The notes below the pieces were generated by a model. That model ran no database searches and was not told where the DNA came from. It saw only the letters and a list, made by a program, of their open reading frames with translations. The translations under genes were made by a program, and so were the position numbers. A stretch of DNA of 64,000 nucleotides, from NCBI RefSeq assembly GCF_026898135.2, contig NZ_CP114035.2, positions 4,567,501 through 4,631,500 on the forward strand, read 5' to 3'. Numbering within the stretch: the first letter of the stretch is position 1; every line of letters begins with the position of its first letter. Shown here in pieces: positions 1-8,733 of this stretch. This DNA is from Pseudomonas fortuita (lineage in GTDB: Bacteria; Pseudomonadota; Gammaproteobacteria; Pseudomonadales; Pseudomonadaceae).

Positions 1-286
1 CGTAGGCGTAAGGATAACCATCCTGGTCATACGGAGGCGGCGCAATCCTGCAAGGGATGAAAAATATCACCTTGGAGAATCGTTCATTGACCTCTTCTGC
101 GGTCATCCGAAAGTTCCAGGCCTCAAAATTGCGCCCCGAAGTCAACAGCGCGCCGGCATGGGCGTAAACAATATCCCCAATGTTGATAAATTGGGAATGA
201 TACTGGTAATTGGCCCCTGTCTTTTTAATCCCCTCAGGCGGGGGAAGGTAACCAATCAGAGTCGGACGCGAATCGGGAGCGTTCAT
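1..286 (-). CDS. Unidentified protein of the glycan island, N-terminal part only
   Basis: An open frame of about 95 codons runs off the window at position 1. It starts at an ATG (286-284) that overlaps the TGA of the epimerase gene in an ATGA junction, as expected for translational coupling. The visible residues begin MNAPDSRPTLIGYLPPPEG and continue with a FINIGDIVYAHAGALL stretch and a proline-rich FIPCRIAPPPYDQDG segment. No signal peptide or membrane helix is visible. The NIGD motif recalls polysaccharide pyruvyl transferases, but that resemblance is weak and I assign no function. Its place as the next gene of a sugar operon suggests a role in making or transferring the glycan. Confidence 0.6.
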   Translation of the reverse strand, partial: MNAPDSRPTLIGYLPPPEGIKKTGANYQYHSQFINIGDIVYAHAGALLTSGRNFEAWNFRMTAEEVNERFSKVIFFIPCRIAPPPYDQDGYPYAY

Positions 287-1326
287 GTATTGGCCTGCAA
301 GAGTCTGGTTAGACCCACATCCAGAGATGTGAGTGGCACCCACCCCAAAGCGCGGATCTTGTCGATATTGAAATGCCCGGCGCTTCGCACGGCGGGCGCC
401 GGACCACTGCGCGACTTCGGCCTGACTTTGAGCTGCCCAGCCTTACCGGCTGAGGCAATCAACTTTTCGGCCAATTCCAGGATACTGGTTTCCTGCGTTT
501 CACCGACGTTGTAGGCATGGCCCGCTTGGCCCCGGAACAGGATGTGGAACAGCCCGAGCACGGTATCGGAGACATAGCAGAACGGACGCGAGGCGCTTCC
601 ATCGGAATCCAGCTGGATATCCCGGTTGTGAAGTACATCGGCAAGCAGATCGGAAATCGCCCGGCCATCGTCCAGACGCATACCCGGCCCATAGCAATGG
701 GAAATCCTCGCAATCCTGGCATCCACGCCGTACTGGGTGTGGTAGGCCCGGCACAGGGTTTCGGCCAGGCGCTTGCTCTCGCCATAGCAGGCCCGAGGAG
801 CCAACGGGTCTTCACGGCCAAAATCACCTTCCGCGATTGCATCGGTTTGCCAGGGATTATCGCCGTACACCGCACCGCTGCTGAGAAACAGAACACGTGC
901 CTGCTTGTCCCGGGCCAGCTCAAGCAGTGCCCGGGTGCCATCGGTATTGGCGCGAATCGTATCGACCGGCCGCTGCAGATAGTCCTTGGGGCTGGCAGGG
1001 CTGGCGGCATGGATGATGAAATCCAGTGGTGCAGCAAGGCCACAGGGCTGGGTGACATCCTGGATCAGGGGCGTCACTTCACCAGGCATATCCAGCCAGG
1101 GCATGCGTTGACGCAGTTTTTCCAGGTCCCGAGCCAAGGCATACACCTGCAGGTTCGCCTGGGGCTGAAGGCGATTGAGCCAGGCCAGGGCCTCGACTAC
1201 GTGCCCACCGATAAAACCCGAGGCCCCAGTGACCAGGATGTGACGACCGTACAGGGCCTCCCAAGGCAACGGGGCGGCGAGCATACCGCTCAAATCCCCC
1301 GCAAGAATGGAATCAGGCGTCTTCAT
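283..1326 (-). CDS. NAD-dependent epimerase/dehydratase/reductase of sugar nucleotides
   Basis: This 347-residue protein is an extended short-chain dehydrogenase of the sugar-nucleotide epimerase family. A Rossmann glycine motif, TGASGFIGGHVVEAL, lies near residue 30, an SSGAVYG segment carries the active-site serine region, and CYGESK supplies the YxxxK catalytic pair. I chose the ATG at 1326, which starts 14 bases inside the end of the methyltransferase gene; upstream codons in this frame only read through that gene. Within the island it would reduce or epimerise a keto group on the CDP-sugar, comparable to the last step of yersiniose synthesis. The family call is secure; the substrate is inferred from neighbours. 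Confidence 0.85.
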   Translation of the reverse strand: MKTPDSILAGDLSGMLAAPLPWEALYGRHILVTGASGFIGGHVVEALAWLNRLQPQANLQVYALARDLEKLRQRMPWLDMPGEVTPLIQDVTQPCGLAAPLDFIIHAASPASPKDYLQRPVDTIRANTDGTRALLELARDKQARVLFLSSGAVYGDNPWQTDAIAEGDFGREDPLAPRACYGESKRLAETLCRAYHTQYGVDARIARISHCYGPGMRLDDGRAISDLLADVLHNRDIQLDSDGSASRPFCYVSDTVLGLFHILFRGQAGHAYNVGETQETSILELAEKLIASAGKAGQLKVRPKSRSGPAPAVRSAGHFNIDKIRALGWVPLTSLDVGLTRLLQANT

Positions 1327-2347
1327 AAATGCTGTCCAGACCGATGATACGCTGCGCTGCAATCCCGAGATTGAGCAGGTGCTGACGGATTTCTGCTGCG
1401 AAGCGGATGGAGCAGATGACGATGGGTAATTCCGCATGCGCTTGCGGGTCGTAAGCACACACCACGTGTTTACCCAGGCGTTGCCCCCATTTCGCTTCGG
1501 ATGAGTCCAGCAAGGCGTGGATATCCAGCGACTCGGCCAACGGTGCCAGGTAATTGAGGTAGTCGCCGCCAATTCCGTACACCAGGAACGGGCCACCGGT
1601 TCTTTCACGAAAACGCTGCAGCAGCTGCTGCTCGCGGCGCTCTGCCCCAAGTTGCAGGCGGGCGACGATGCGGATCGAGTCCGAGTAGACCGGTGATTCG
1701 TAATGCCCCACGGACACCCCATCACAGCTAAACCCGCAACGTGCAAGTAGCAGGGTCAGCGAAGCCGGGGTGAACTGGTGCAAGTGCTCAAGATTGCGAT
1801 CACTGGCCAGCAGTGGATGCCCGGCCTGGTTCGGTACCTCGATCAGCACACGCCCGTCCGCACCAAGAAGACTCGACCAGGCCGCAAGCTCCTGCTCGGG
1901 TCGGGCGATGTGCTCCAGCACATGAAAGGACACGATCAACTGGTACGGCGCTGCCTCGATCTGACTGGTCGGCGTATGGAAGACGCGGTCAAGCTTCTGC
2001 TCGGCCAGCACCCTGTCTTGCGACAACTCCACACCCTCATAGCTGACGGCAAAGCGCGCCTTGATCTCGCGCCCAAGCTCACCCTCCGCACAGCCGACTT
2101 CGAGCACGCGCTCCTTACCCGTCTTCAGCAGGTCAGATACCGCAGCGACGCGTTCACGCATCTTGCGCTTGAACCAGGGTGTGTTCAGATCGTTACGTGC
2201 AACCAACGTCTCATAGTAGCCCGCCTGGTCCAACGGCATCCGCCAGCGATGGCCACACAGCCGGCAAGGTGTGTACTCCGGGCTGGGCAACAGCATCTCG
2301 ATGGATCCGCAGCAGGGGCATGCACTGGCTGTAGTGGTTGTCATCAT
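1313..2347 (-). CDS. SAM-dependent methyltransferase with N-terminal zinc-binding motif (sugar C-methyltransferase-like)
   Basis: The 344-residue protein opens with two CxxC pairs (CPCC near residue 10, CRLC near residue 31) typical of the putative zinc-binding domain of NDP-sugar C-methyltransferases. A class I SAM-binding domain follows, with motif I VLEVGCAEGELG near residue 80 and a FHVLEHI motif near residue 125. A C-terminal domain of about 110 residues contains FLVYGIGGDYLNYL, like the Methyltransf_14 region. It is shorter than the roughly 410 residues of TylC3-type enzymes. Its start overlaps the HAD gene stop by 4 bases. It probably methylates the island sugar or its side chain; acceptor and position cannot be read from sequence. 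Confidence 0.8.
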   Translation of the reverse strand: MMTTTTASACPCCGSIEMLLPSPEYTPCRLCGHRWRMPLDQAGYYETLVARNDLNTPWFKRKMRERVAAVSDLLKTGKERVLEVGCAEGELGREIKARFAVSYEGVELSQDRVLAEQKLDRVFHTPTSQIEAAPYQLIVSFHVLEHIARPEQELAAWSSLLGADGRVLIEVPNQAGHPLLASDRNLEHLHQFTPASLTLLLARCGFSCDGVSVGHYESPVYSDSIRIVARLQLGAERREQQLLQRFRERTGGPFLVYGIGGDYLNYLAPLAESLDIHALLDSSEAKWGQRLGKHVVCAYDPQAHAELPIVICSIRFAAEIRQHLLNLGIAAQRIIGLDSIYEDA

Positions 2348-2979
2348 GCGCGTACCAGGCGTTCCAACAGTTGTTGCGGCGAAGGCAACGGCTGCTCATC
2401 GCTGGCAAATTGGCCATAGCCCCAAACGACTGGCCAGAACTCGACACCATTGGCAGCCGCTGCGCGACCATCCGCTACAGTATCGCCAATGTAGATGGCC
2501 GATTGCGCTGCAATGCCGCCGTCTTCCAGCAAGGCAGCGATCATGCCGCTCTTGTCTGAATAGCGACCAGGGTAGGAGTCACTGGCATACACTTCGCTGA
2601 ACAGCCCTTGCCAACCCAATGCCGCAATGATGCGCTGGGTTGGCAGCAGCCGTTTATTGGTCGCGATCGACAGATTGAAGCCCTGCGCGCGCAGCTGTTC
2701 CAAGGCCGCCTGGCACCCTTCATAAGCGGCCGTTTCCAGGCAGGCTTCGGCGTCGTAGATGTCCTTGAACGAAGCGCTCAGGGCATCCAGCAATGCTGCG
2801 TCGCTACTACCGCTGAGTGTCGCCAGCGTTTGGCGCAAAGGCGGCCCGATCAGGCTGGCGTCTATCGGGCACATGGCGTGCAGACCGTGTGCCTTCAGCA
2901 CACGGGCAAAGCAGGCCAGAATGGCCGGCGCGGAGTCAACCAAGGTGCCGTCGAAGTCGAACAGGACGTGGCGCTTCAT
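2344..2979 (-). CDS. HAD-family phosphatase (phosphoglycolate phosphatase-like)
   Basis: A 211-residue haloacid dehalogenase-type hydrolase. The N-terminal FDFDGTLVDSAPAIL holds the nucleophile and acid/base aspartates, IATNKR near residue 107 is the motif II region, and IYIGDTVADGRAA near residue 165 is motif IV. A helical cap lies between. I take the ATG at 2979, which overlaps the preceding TGA by one base; the codon before it is GTG and could also serve. HAD phosphatases often remove the phosphate after a NeuB-type condensation or from a sugar-phosphate intermediate, which fits the NeuB-like neighbour two genes upstream, but the true substrate is not known. Confidence 0.85.
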   Translation of the reverse strand: MKRHVLFDFDGTLVDSAPAILACFARVLKAHGLHAMCPIDASLIGPPLRQTLATLSGSSDAALLDALSASFKDIYDAEACLETAAYEGCQAALEQLRAQGFNLSIATNKRLLPTQRIIAALGWQGLFSEVYASDSYPGRYSDKSGMIAALLEDGGIAAQSAIYIGDTVADGRAAAANGVEFWPVVWGYGQFASDEQPLPSPQQLLERLVRA

Positions 2980-4808
2980 CACTTGACCTGCTGCCGAACC
3001 TGGCGCGATACCGGGGCGATGTTGCCAGCCATTTCTTCCTCCAGTACTGCCAGCGGCAGCAAGGGCGACATATCCTCAAGCGGCATGGAGGTCATCGAAC
3101 CATCGGCCTGCGGAATCGCGGCGACTTTCGGGCTCAATGCCTCATCTTTCATCAACAGGACTTCCAGAATCATCGGCCGCGGCATTTGCATCGCCTCGGC
3201 CAGGCCCTGATCCAATTCGGCGGCATCGCTGATACGCTTGAACGGCAAATGGTAGGCACGCGCCAGTTCTTCCAGGTCCGGCATCCACAAGCCAGCTTCA
3301 GGGCCTGTGCCCACATAGCGGCTTTCGAAGTAGTTGCGTTGGGTATTGCGGATCGAGGCATAACCGCCGTTGTTCATCACCACCAGGCAGATCGGCAGGT
3401 TGAAACCGCGTAGCGTGGCCAGCTCCTGAATATTCAATTGCAGGCTGCCATCGCTCTCCACCGCCACCATCGGCTTGCAGCCGTTGGCGAAGCAAGCACC
3501 AATCGCAGCTGGCAGGCCGTAACCCATCGCACCCAGACCCGAGGTCAGGAACACACGCTGGCCTGGACGATTGCGGAATACGGTGTAAAACACTTCGACC
3601 GCCAGCCCGGAGCTGCCGGTGCTGACCAAGGTATTTTCCGGCACTGCATTGGAAAGCGAGTCAGCAAACTGGAAGTGGCTGATCGGCCCGCTGGCGGCGA
3701 AGGGCTTGCCGTCGTTGACGCCATAGCGTGACTTCCAGTCGCGGCAACGCTCCAACCATTGTGGACGGCTGAACGAAGCGCCTTTCAGAGAGGCAGCCAG
3801 TGTGTCGACAAAGCTGGCGGCGTCGCTGGTAACGGCGACATCGATATCCATGTCGAGCTTGGCGATCTCGTTGGCATCCACATCCACGACGACCTTGCGT
3901 GCATTGCGGGCAAAGTCGCGTGGAGCATAGGCAGTGATGATGTTGTCCAGACGACAGCCGAGGGTGATCAGCAGGTCGGCATTCTGTACCGCGAAGTTCG
4001 GCGCACGCAGTGCAACCACACCTGGCCGCCCCACATACAACGGGTGCTCATGAGGCAGCAGGTCCATTGCATTCCAGGTCGTCACCAGCGGCACGCCCAT
4101 GGATTCGATCAGATCACGAAAAGCTGCTGCCGCTCCGCTCAAGCGAACGCCATGGCCGGCGAGGATCAGCGGTCTCTGGGCCCCCTCAAGCAAGCTGCGG
4201 ATCTGCGTCAGCGTTTGCGCCTCCAGCGCTGCAACAGGTGCAGCGGCCTCGTCCCAACCCACCAGGTTGTCGGGATCAATCGGCGCGCCCTGCACGTCCA
4301 GCGGTACATCAATCCATACCGGGCCGGCACGGCCATCTCGTGCCACAAAGACAGCCCGCTCCAACGCTCGGCGAATGTCTTCTGGCTGCTGGATGGTTAC
4401 CGCGTACTTGGTGATCGGCTCGACCACGCTGACGATATCCACTTCCTGCACGCCCTTCTGCCGCAGTGGCGCACCACGCAACAGGTCGGCACGCTTGACC
4501 TGGCCGGAGATAACCAGCAACGGCACCGACTCGATCCAGGCGCCAGCGACGGCAGTCACGGCATTGGTCGCACCCGGCCCGGTTGTGACCATGGCCACAC
4601 CGATATTCTCGTTGATGCGGCAGTAGGCTTCGGCAGCAATCGCGGCAGCCTGCTCATGGTGGCAGGCCACTACCTCCAGGCCGGGGTGCTTGCCGACTGC
4701 GTCGTTGAGGTGCATGGCACCTCCGCCTGGCAACAGGAAGACATGCTCCACGCCCAGATCGGCGATGAAGTCAGCAATGTAGTCGGCAACACGATAAGGG
4801 CTTGGCAC
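2979..4808 (-). CDS. Thiamine-diphosphate-dependent acetolactate-synthase-like enzyme (YerE-like candidate)
   Basis: 609 residues with the three-domain plan of acetohydroxyacid synthase large subunits: an N-terminal domain with CHHEQAA carrying the conserved glutamate that activates thiamine diphosphate and TTGPGATNAV, a middle domain, and a C-terminal cofactor domain with ESDGSLQLNIQEL followed by VVMNNGGY, matching the DG...NN magnesium-diphosphate motif. Translation starts at GTG (4808), one base after the NeuB-like gene. No regulatory small subunit gene is adjacent, so this is not the biosynthetic enzyme of branched amino acids. Beside rfbFGH it resembles YerE, which attaches a two-carbon unit from pyruvate to C4 of CDP-4-keto-3,6-dideoxyhexose. 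The family is clear; the YerE role is inferred. Confidence 0.82.
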   Translation of the reverse strand: MPSPYRVADYIADFIADLGVEHVFLLPGGGAMHLNDAVGKHPGLEVVACHHEQAAAIAAEAYCRINENIGVAMVTTGPGATNAVTAVAGAWIESVPLLVISGQVKRADLLRGAPLRQKGVQEVDIVSVVEPITKYAVTIQQPEDIRRALERAVFVARDGRAGPVWIDVPLDVQGAPIDPDNLVGWDEAAAPVAALEAQTLTQIRSLLEGAQRPLILAGHGVRLSGAAAAFRDLIESMGVPLVTTWNAMDLLPHEHPLYVGRPGVVALRAPNFAVQNADLLITLGCRLDNIITAYAPRDFARNARKVVVDVDANEIAKLDMDIDVAVTSDAASFVDTLAASLKGASFSRPQWLERCRDWKSRYGVNDGKPFAASGPISHFQFADSLSNAVPENTLVSTGSSGLAVEVFYTVFRNRPGQRVFLTSGLGAMGYGLPAAIGACFANGCKPMVAVESDGSLQLNIQELATLRGFNLPICLVVMNNGGYASIRNTQRNYFESRYVGTGPEAGLWMPDLEELARAYHLPFKRISDAAELDQGLAEAMQMPRPMILEVLLMKDEALSPKVAAIPQADGSMTSMPLEDMSPLLPLAVLEEEMAGNIAPVSRQVRQQVK

Positions 4809-4809
4809 G

Positions 4810-6339
4810 TCAGTCCATCCAATAGCTCAAGAGGGTTTTACGGTCGCGATTGGCATTGATCGCTTCGTCGGTATAGAACGAATCATTGCTGAAATGCGTG
4901 GAAGACAGCTCTTCGATGATTGCCCCTTCCTGACTGTGGAAGGCATGGCGAACACCCGGCTCGACGGTGACCACATCCCCCGGACGGCAGGCACGATTCA
5001 CACCGTCCAGCTGCAGCGTCAGCTCGCCATGCAGGACGTGGAAGGTTTCTTCCTTGCGCTGGTGATATTGCTCCGGGTGCTGCTGACCCGGCAGGAGCAT
5101 CAGCAGTTTCTTGCAGTAACCCCGGTTGACCACGGTGAGCATGGTCAAACCGATCTCGTCGAAATGGTCCAGACCATAGTGGTGGGATATTTCCAGATCG
5201 ACCCGGCCCGGCACCACCACGTGGCTGCTGCTCAGCTGGGCGCGAACGCGCTGGACGATCTCCCAGACCTTGTCACGCACATCGCGCCGCGTGCTGTTCT
5301 GTGTGCTCAGCGCTGCATGCTCGGGAATGTCCGCCTGGGCAGTAAAGGTGGCGTATTTCGACCAGTCGTTGGCAGTGATCTGCCCGTCCTGCGGCGGGAA
5401 AGCGAAATACACATCGTCAGCCTGTACTACCTCGCCTGCGGCAATGGCCCTGCGCGCAAATACACCACGACGCAGGGAGCGCAGGCTGGCGACTTCACTC
5501 TCGTTTACCGGCAAGCGCTGCTCGCCTTCACCGCAGAGCAGCAAGGCATACTGCGCGGCTTCCAGCCAGCGTCGAACCTGCTCAGGGCTTGCCGAATAGG
5601 CGTTGAGAGGGAACTGCTCGGTGGGCAAACCAACGTGCTTTTCGAAGATGCGCGCGCCCTTGGCCAGTGCAATCTTGACGATATCGGTATTGTCCGGGTT
5701 CTCATGCGTTGAAAAGCCCACGCGCACGCCCGGATAACGCCGACGCAGAAAATCCACCTGCGACAGATGCATGTTGGCATCGGCGGTCGGGTACTCGCCA
5801 ACACAATGCAGAATGGCGAAATTCTTTTCCCGGTGGGCAAGGAAGCTGACCAGGCGATCGAGCTCTTCCAGGGTCGAACCGGCAGTGGAAACGATCAGCG
5901 GATGCTGAGTCTGCACCACACGCTCCAGCAATGGCCAGTCGCTCATCGAGCAACTGGCGATCTTGATCGCATCCAGCTGCTGCTGCTCGATCACCTCCAC
6001 CGATGCCTCATCGAACGGCGTGGACAGGCAGAGGAAACCGTTGGCACGGATTTCCGCCACCAGGCTATCGAACTGCTCACGGGACAGGCGCGTCTCGCTG
6101 AAGCGCTTGATGTACTTGACATCGTCACGGCCGCGCATGGCCGGATGAATGAAGGTATCCAGATCACGGTATTGCAGCTTGAAAGCGAAGCGGAACGGGA
6201 ATGCCTTGCACACCTCGGCAAAGGCGCGAATCAGCGCCACGCCATGCGCCACATCGCCCATGTGGTTGTTCGCCATTTCCAGAATGAACAGCGGTTTGTC
6301 GAACAACGTTCCCGCGTTGGCGGTAGGGGCTGTGCTCAT
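4810..6339 (-). CDS. NeuB-type synthase fused to SAF and cupin domains
   Basis: 509 residues in three parts. Residues about 15-265 are a NeuB TIM barrel with EMANNHMGD, KLQYR, LSTPFDEAS, KIASCSM, ILHCVGEYPT and GFSTHE, the signatures of PEP-condensing N-acetylneuraminate/legionaminate synthases. Residues about 285-345 form a SAF (antifreeze-like) domain, with RRGVFARRAIAAGE. Residues about 390-490 form a cupin with HQRKEETFHVLHGE and PGVRHAF, where histidines and a glutamate could bind metal. Ordinary NeuB proteins are about 350 residues and end after SAF. It overlaps rfbH by one base (TGATG). It probably condenses PEP with an aldose or keto sugar; the cupin may isomerise or bind a sugar. Confidence 0.85.
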   Translation of the reverse strand: MSTAPTANAGTLFDKPLFILEMANNHMGDVAHGVALIRAFAEVCKAFPFRFAFKLQYRDLDTFIHPAMRGRDDVKYIKRFSETRLSREQFDSLVAEIRANGFLCLSTPFDEASVEVIEQQQLDAIKIASCSMSDWPLLERVVQTQHPLIVSTAGSTLEELDRLVSFLAHREKNFAILHCVGEYPTADANMHLSQVDFLRRRYPGVRVGFSTHENPDNTDIVKIALAKGARIFEKHVGLPTEQFPLNAYSASPEQVRRWLEAAQYALLLCGEGEQRLPVNESEVASLRSLRRGVFARRAIAAGEVVQADDVYFAFPPQDGQITANDWSKYATFTAQADIPEHAALSTQNSTRRDVRDKVWEIVQRVRAQLSSSHVVVPGRVDLEISHHYGLDHFDEIGLTMLTVVNRGYCKKLLMLLPGQQHPEQYHQRKEETFHVLHGELTLQLDGVNRACRPGDVVTVEPGVRHAFHSQEGAIIEELSSTHFSNDSFYTDEAINANRDRKTLLSYWMD

Positions 6340-7664
6340 CAGTGGGATCCTCGGTTGAGCCAGGCTTCGATGTGACTGGCCGCATGTTCCAGATGGTCGT
6401 CGCTCAAGCCCGGCCAGAGGCCGATCCAGAACGTGTCGTTCATGATCTTGTCAGTCACCGACAGCTCGCCGGAAACACGGTAATTCAGCCCTTGCATGTA
6501 GGGCTGGCGCGTCAGGTTGCCGGCAAACAGCAAGCGCGTGCCCACGCCCTGTTCATCCAGGTAGCGCACCAGCTCGACGCGATTGATGCCGCAGCCATCG
6601 CGCAGGGTGATCGGATAGCCGAACCAGGAAGGGTCGCTTTCGCGGGTGGCCTGCGGCAGGATCAGTTTGTCCGCACAACCGGCCAGCCGGTCGCTGAGCC
6701 AGGCGAAGTTGCGCTTGCGCGCGGCAACGAAATCATCAACCCGGTCCATCTGCGCCAGCGCGCAGGCGGCCTGCATGTCGGTGATCTTCAGGTTGTAGCC
6801 CAGGTGCGAGTAGGTGTACTTGTGGTCGTAGCCTTGCGGCAGGTCACCCATTTGCCAGCAGAAGCGCTTGCTGCAAGTGTTGTCCTCGCCCGGTGCGCAG
6901 TAGCAATCGCGGCCCCAGTCGCGGTACGACTCGATGATGCGCTTGAGCAACGGCGAGTCGGTGAACACCGCACCGCCCTCGCCCATGGTGATGTGGTGCG
7001 CCGGGTAGAAGCTGAGGGTGCCGATATCGCCGAAGCCGCCAACCATGCGGCCCTGGTAGGTGGAACCCAGCGCATCGCAGCAGTCTTCGATCAGCCACAG
7101 GCCGTACTTGTCGCACAGGGCGCGCACAACGCTGAGGTCGAAGGGGTTGCCCAGCGTATGGGCCAGCATGATGGCCTTGGTCTTCGGGCCGATGGCCGCT
7201 TCGATCAGCGCGGGGTCGATATTGTAGGTGCCCATCTCGACATCGACGAACACCGGTACCGCACCAAACTGCAGGATCGGGTTGACGGTGGTGGGGAAAC
7301 CGGCGGCAACCCCGATCACCTCGTCACCTGGCTTGATCGCACGGTCGCCGAGACGCGGCGAGGTCAGCGCGGAAAACGCCAGCAGGTTGGCCGACGAGCC
7401 GGAGTTGGTGGTGAGTACGCAGCGACGCCCCAGGTACTTGGCCAGGCGCTTCTCGAACGCCTCGTTGAAGCGGCCGGTGGTCAACCAGCCATCCAGCACG
7501 GCTTCGGTCATGGACTGCAGCTCGCCGGCGCCAATCACCTTGCCGGAAGGCGGCACGTTGCTCTGCCCCGCCACGAAAGGTTTGGGTGCCATCTGCAGCT
7601 CGGCATAGCGCCCGACCAGTTCGGCAATCTGTTGGCGCAACTGCTGCGCCGTACTGTCACTCAT
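6339..7664 (-). CDS. rfbH: CDP-4-keto-6-deoxyglucose-3-dehydrase (E1)
   Basis: This 441-residue protein belongs to the DegT/DnrJ aminotransferase fold but is the dehydrase branch. SFYPAHHITMGEGG (residues 218-231) has a histidine where aminotransferases have the PLP lysine, the hallmark of E1, so pyridoxamine phosphate is used for C3 deoxygenation. Cysteines at 196, 254, 256 and 264 reproduce the C-X57-C-X1-C-X7-C ligand pattern of the [2Fe-2S] cluster. It makes CDP-4-keto-3,6-dideoxyglucose together with an E3 reductase. No E3 gene (ascD/rfbI) is seen in this window. The gene overlaps rfbG by 8 bases and the NeuB-like gene by one. Confidence 0.93.
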   Translation of the reverse strand: MSDSTAQQLRQQIAELVGRYAELQMAPKPFVAGQSNVPPSGKVIGAGELQSMTEAVLDGWLTTGRFNEAFEKRLAKYLGRRCVLTTNSGSSANLLAFSALTSPRLGDRAIKPGDEVIGVAAGFPTTVNPILQFGAVPVFVDVEMGTYNIDPALIEAAIGPKTKAIMLAHTLGNPFDLSVVRALCDKYGLWLIEDCCDALGSTYQGRMVGGFGDIGTLSFYPAHHITMGEGGAVFTDSPLLKRIIESYRDWGRDCYCAPGEDNTCSKRFCWQMGDLPQGYDHKYTYSHLGYNLKITDMQAACALAQMDRVDDFVAARKRNFAWLSDRLAGCADKLILPQATRESDPSWFGYPITLRDGCGINRVELVRYLDEQGVGTRLLFAGNLTRQPYMQGLNYRVSGELSVTDKIMNDTFWIGLWPGLSDDHLEHAASHIEAWLNRGSH

Positions 7665-8733
7665 GGGTTCCGCCTTGGTGAGCCGCGATCTGCTCGCGGG
7701 TAACGATGTTCATGTCACGCCCTGCGCGCCAGGCCAGGTGCCAGTCCAGGGTGTGGTTCAGGGTGTCATCCAGCGACCAGCGCGGTGACCAGCCAAGCAC
7801 TTGCCGCGCCTTGCTGGAATCCAGTGCCAGCAAACCGGCTTCGTGCGGCTGGGCATCGCCGGCAACCGACCAGCGCGCCTCGCCTGGCCAGCGCAGGGCA
7901 AGACGCCGGACGATTTCGCCGACGGTAGCCAGGCCTGCATTGTCCGGGCCGAAGTTCCAGGCAGTTGCGTATCGCTCGGCGTCTGTGAGCAAGCCCTGCG
8001 CCAGCTGCAGGTAGCCCATCAGCGGGTCGAGGACGTGCTGCCAGGGGCGCGTCGCATGGGGATAGCGCAAGACCACTTCTTCACCGTCCTGCCAGGCGCG
8101 CAAGATATCCGGCAGCAGGCGCTCGGCAGACCAGTCCCCGCCACCCAATACGTTGCCTGCGCGCGCCGTGGCCAGGGCCACGCCGGCGGAGCGCAGGAAA
8201 GCGTCGCGGTAGCTTGCGCACAGCAGTTCGACGCAGGCCTTGCTGCTGCTATAGGGGTCGAAGCCGCCCAGGGCATCCTGCTCGCGGTAGGGCCAGGGCC
8301 ACTCGCGGTTGTCGTAGCACTTGTCAGTGGTCACCACCAGCACCGCACGTACCGAGGGCGTGGCACGCACGGCCTCCAGCAGGTTCAGCGTACCCATGAC
8401 GTTGGTAGCGTAGGTGTCAGCCGGCGCCCGGTACGACTCGCGCACCAGTGGCTGAGCCGCTAGGTGCAGCACCAGTTCGGGTTGGAAATCCTGCAGGGCA
8501 CGGGCCAGGGCCGAGGCATCACGGATATCGGCGAAATCACCTGGAATCTGCTGTTGCAGTTGCGCGACCTGCCACAGCGATGGCGTGGTAGCGGCAGGCA
8601 AGGCGAAACCGCGCAGCTCGGCGCCAAGCTGACGCAGCCACACGGCCAGCCAGCCGCCCTTGAAACCGGTATGCCCGGTCAGCAGGACGCGGCGCCCTGC
8701 CCAGAATGCCGGGCTCAACGCCATAGCTGCCAT
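7657..8733 (-). CDS. rfbG: CDP-glucose 4,6-dehydratase
   Basis: 358 residues, an extended short-chain dehydrogenase. The N-terminal [14 protein letters not shown] (near residue 18) is the specific glycine-rich NAD motif of CDP-glucose 4,6-dehydratases, [10 protein letters not shown] lies near residue 130, and [11 protein letters not shown] carries the YxxxK catalytic pair. It turns CDP-glucose into CDP-4-keto-6-deoxyglucose. The first ATG (8733) has a GAAG element 4-7 bases upstream; a second ATG at 8724 is possible. It overlaps rfbF by about 19 bases, so translation is coupled. Family and length agree with RfbG/AscB/DdhB proteins. Confidence 0.93.
   Translation of the reverse strand: MAAMALSPAFWAGRRVLLTGHTGFKGGWLAVWLRQLGAELRGFALPAATTPSLWQVAQLQQQIPGDFADIRDASALARALQDFQPELVLHLAAQPLVRESYRAPADTYATNVMGTLNLLEAVRATPSVRAVLVVTTDKCYDNREWPWPYREQDALGGFDPYSSSKACVELLCASYRDAFLRSAGVALATARAGNVLGGGDWSAERLLPDILRAWQDGEEVVLRYPHATRPWQHVLDPLMGYLQLAQGLLTDAERYATAWNFGPDNAGLATVGEIVRRLALRWPGEARWSVAGDAQPHEAGLLALDSSKARQVLGWSPRWSLDDTLNHTLDWHLAWRAGRDMNIVTREQIAAHQGGTHE

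Noticed and set aside
517..1347. Long plus-strand open frames across the sugar island (also 3759-4859, 6342-7703)
   Set aside because: They mirror minus-strand genes with clear motifs; the length comes from GC-rich codon bias, and no family features are seen.
1327..1746. N-terminal extension of the epimerase frame
   Set aside because: These codons overlap the methyltransferase gene in another frame and look like noise; the conserved protein starts at 1326.
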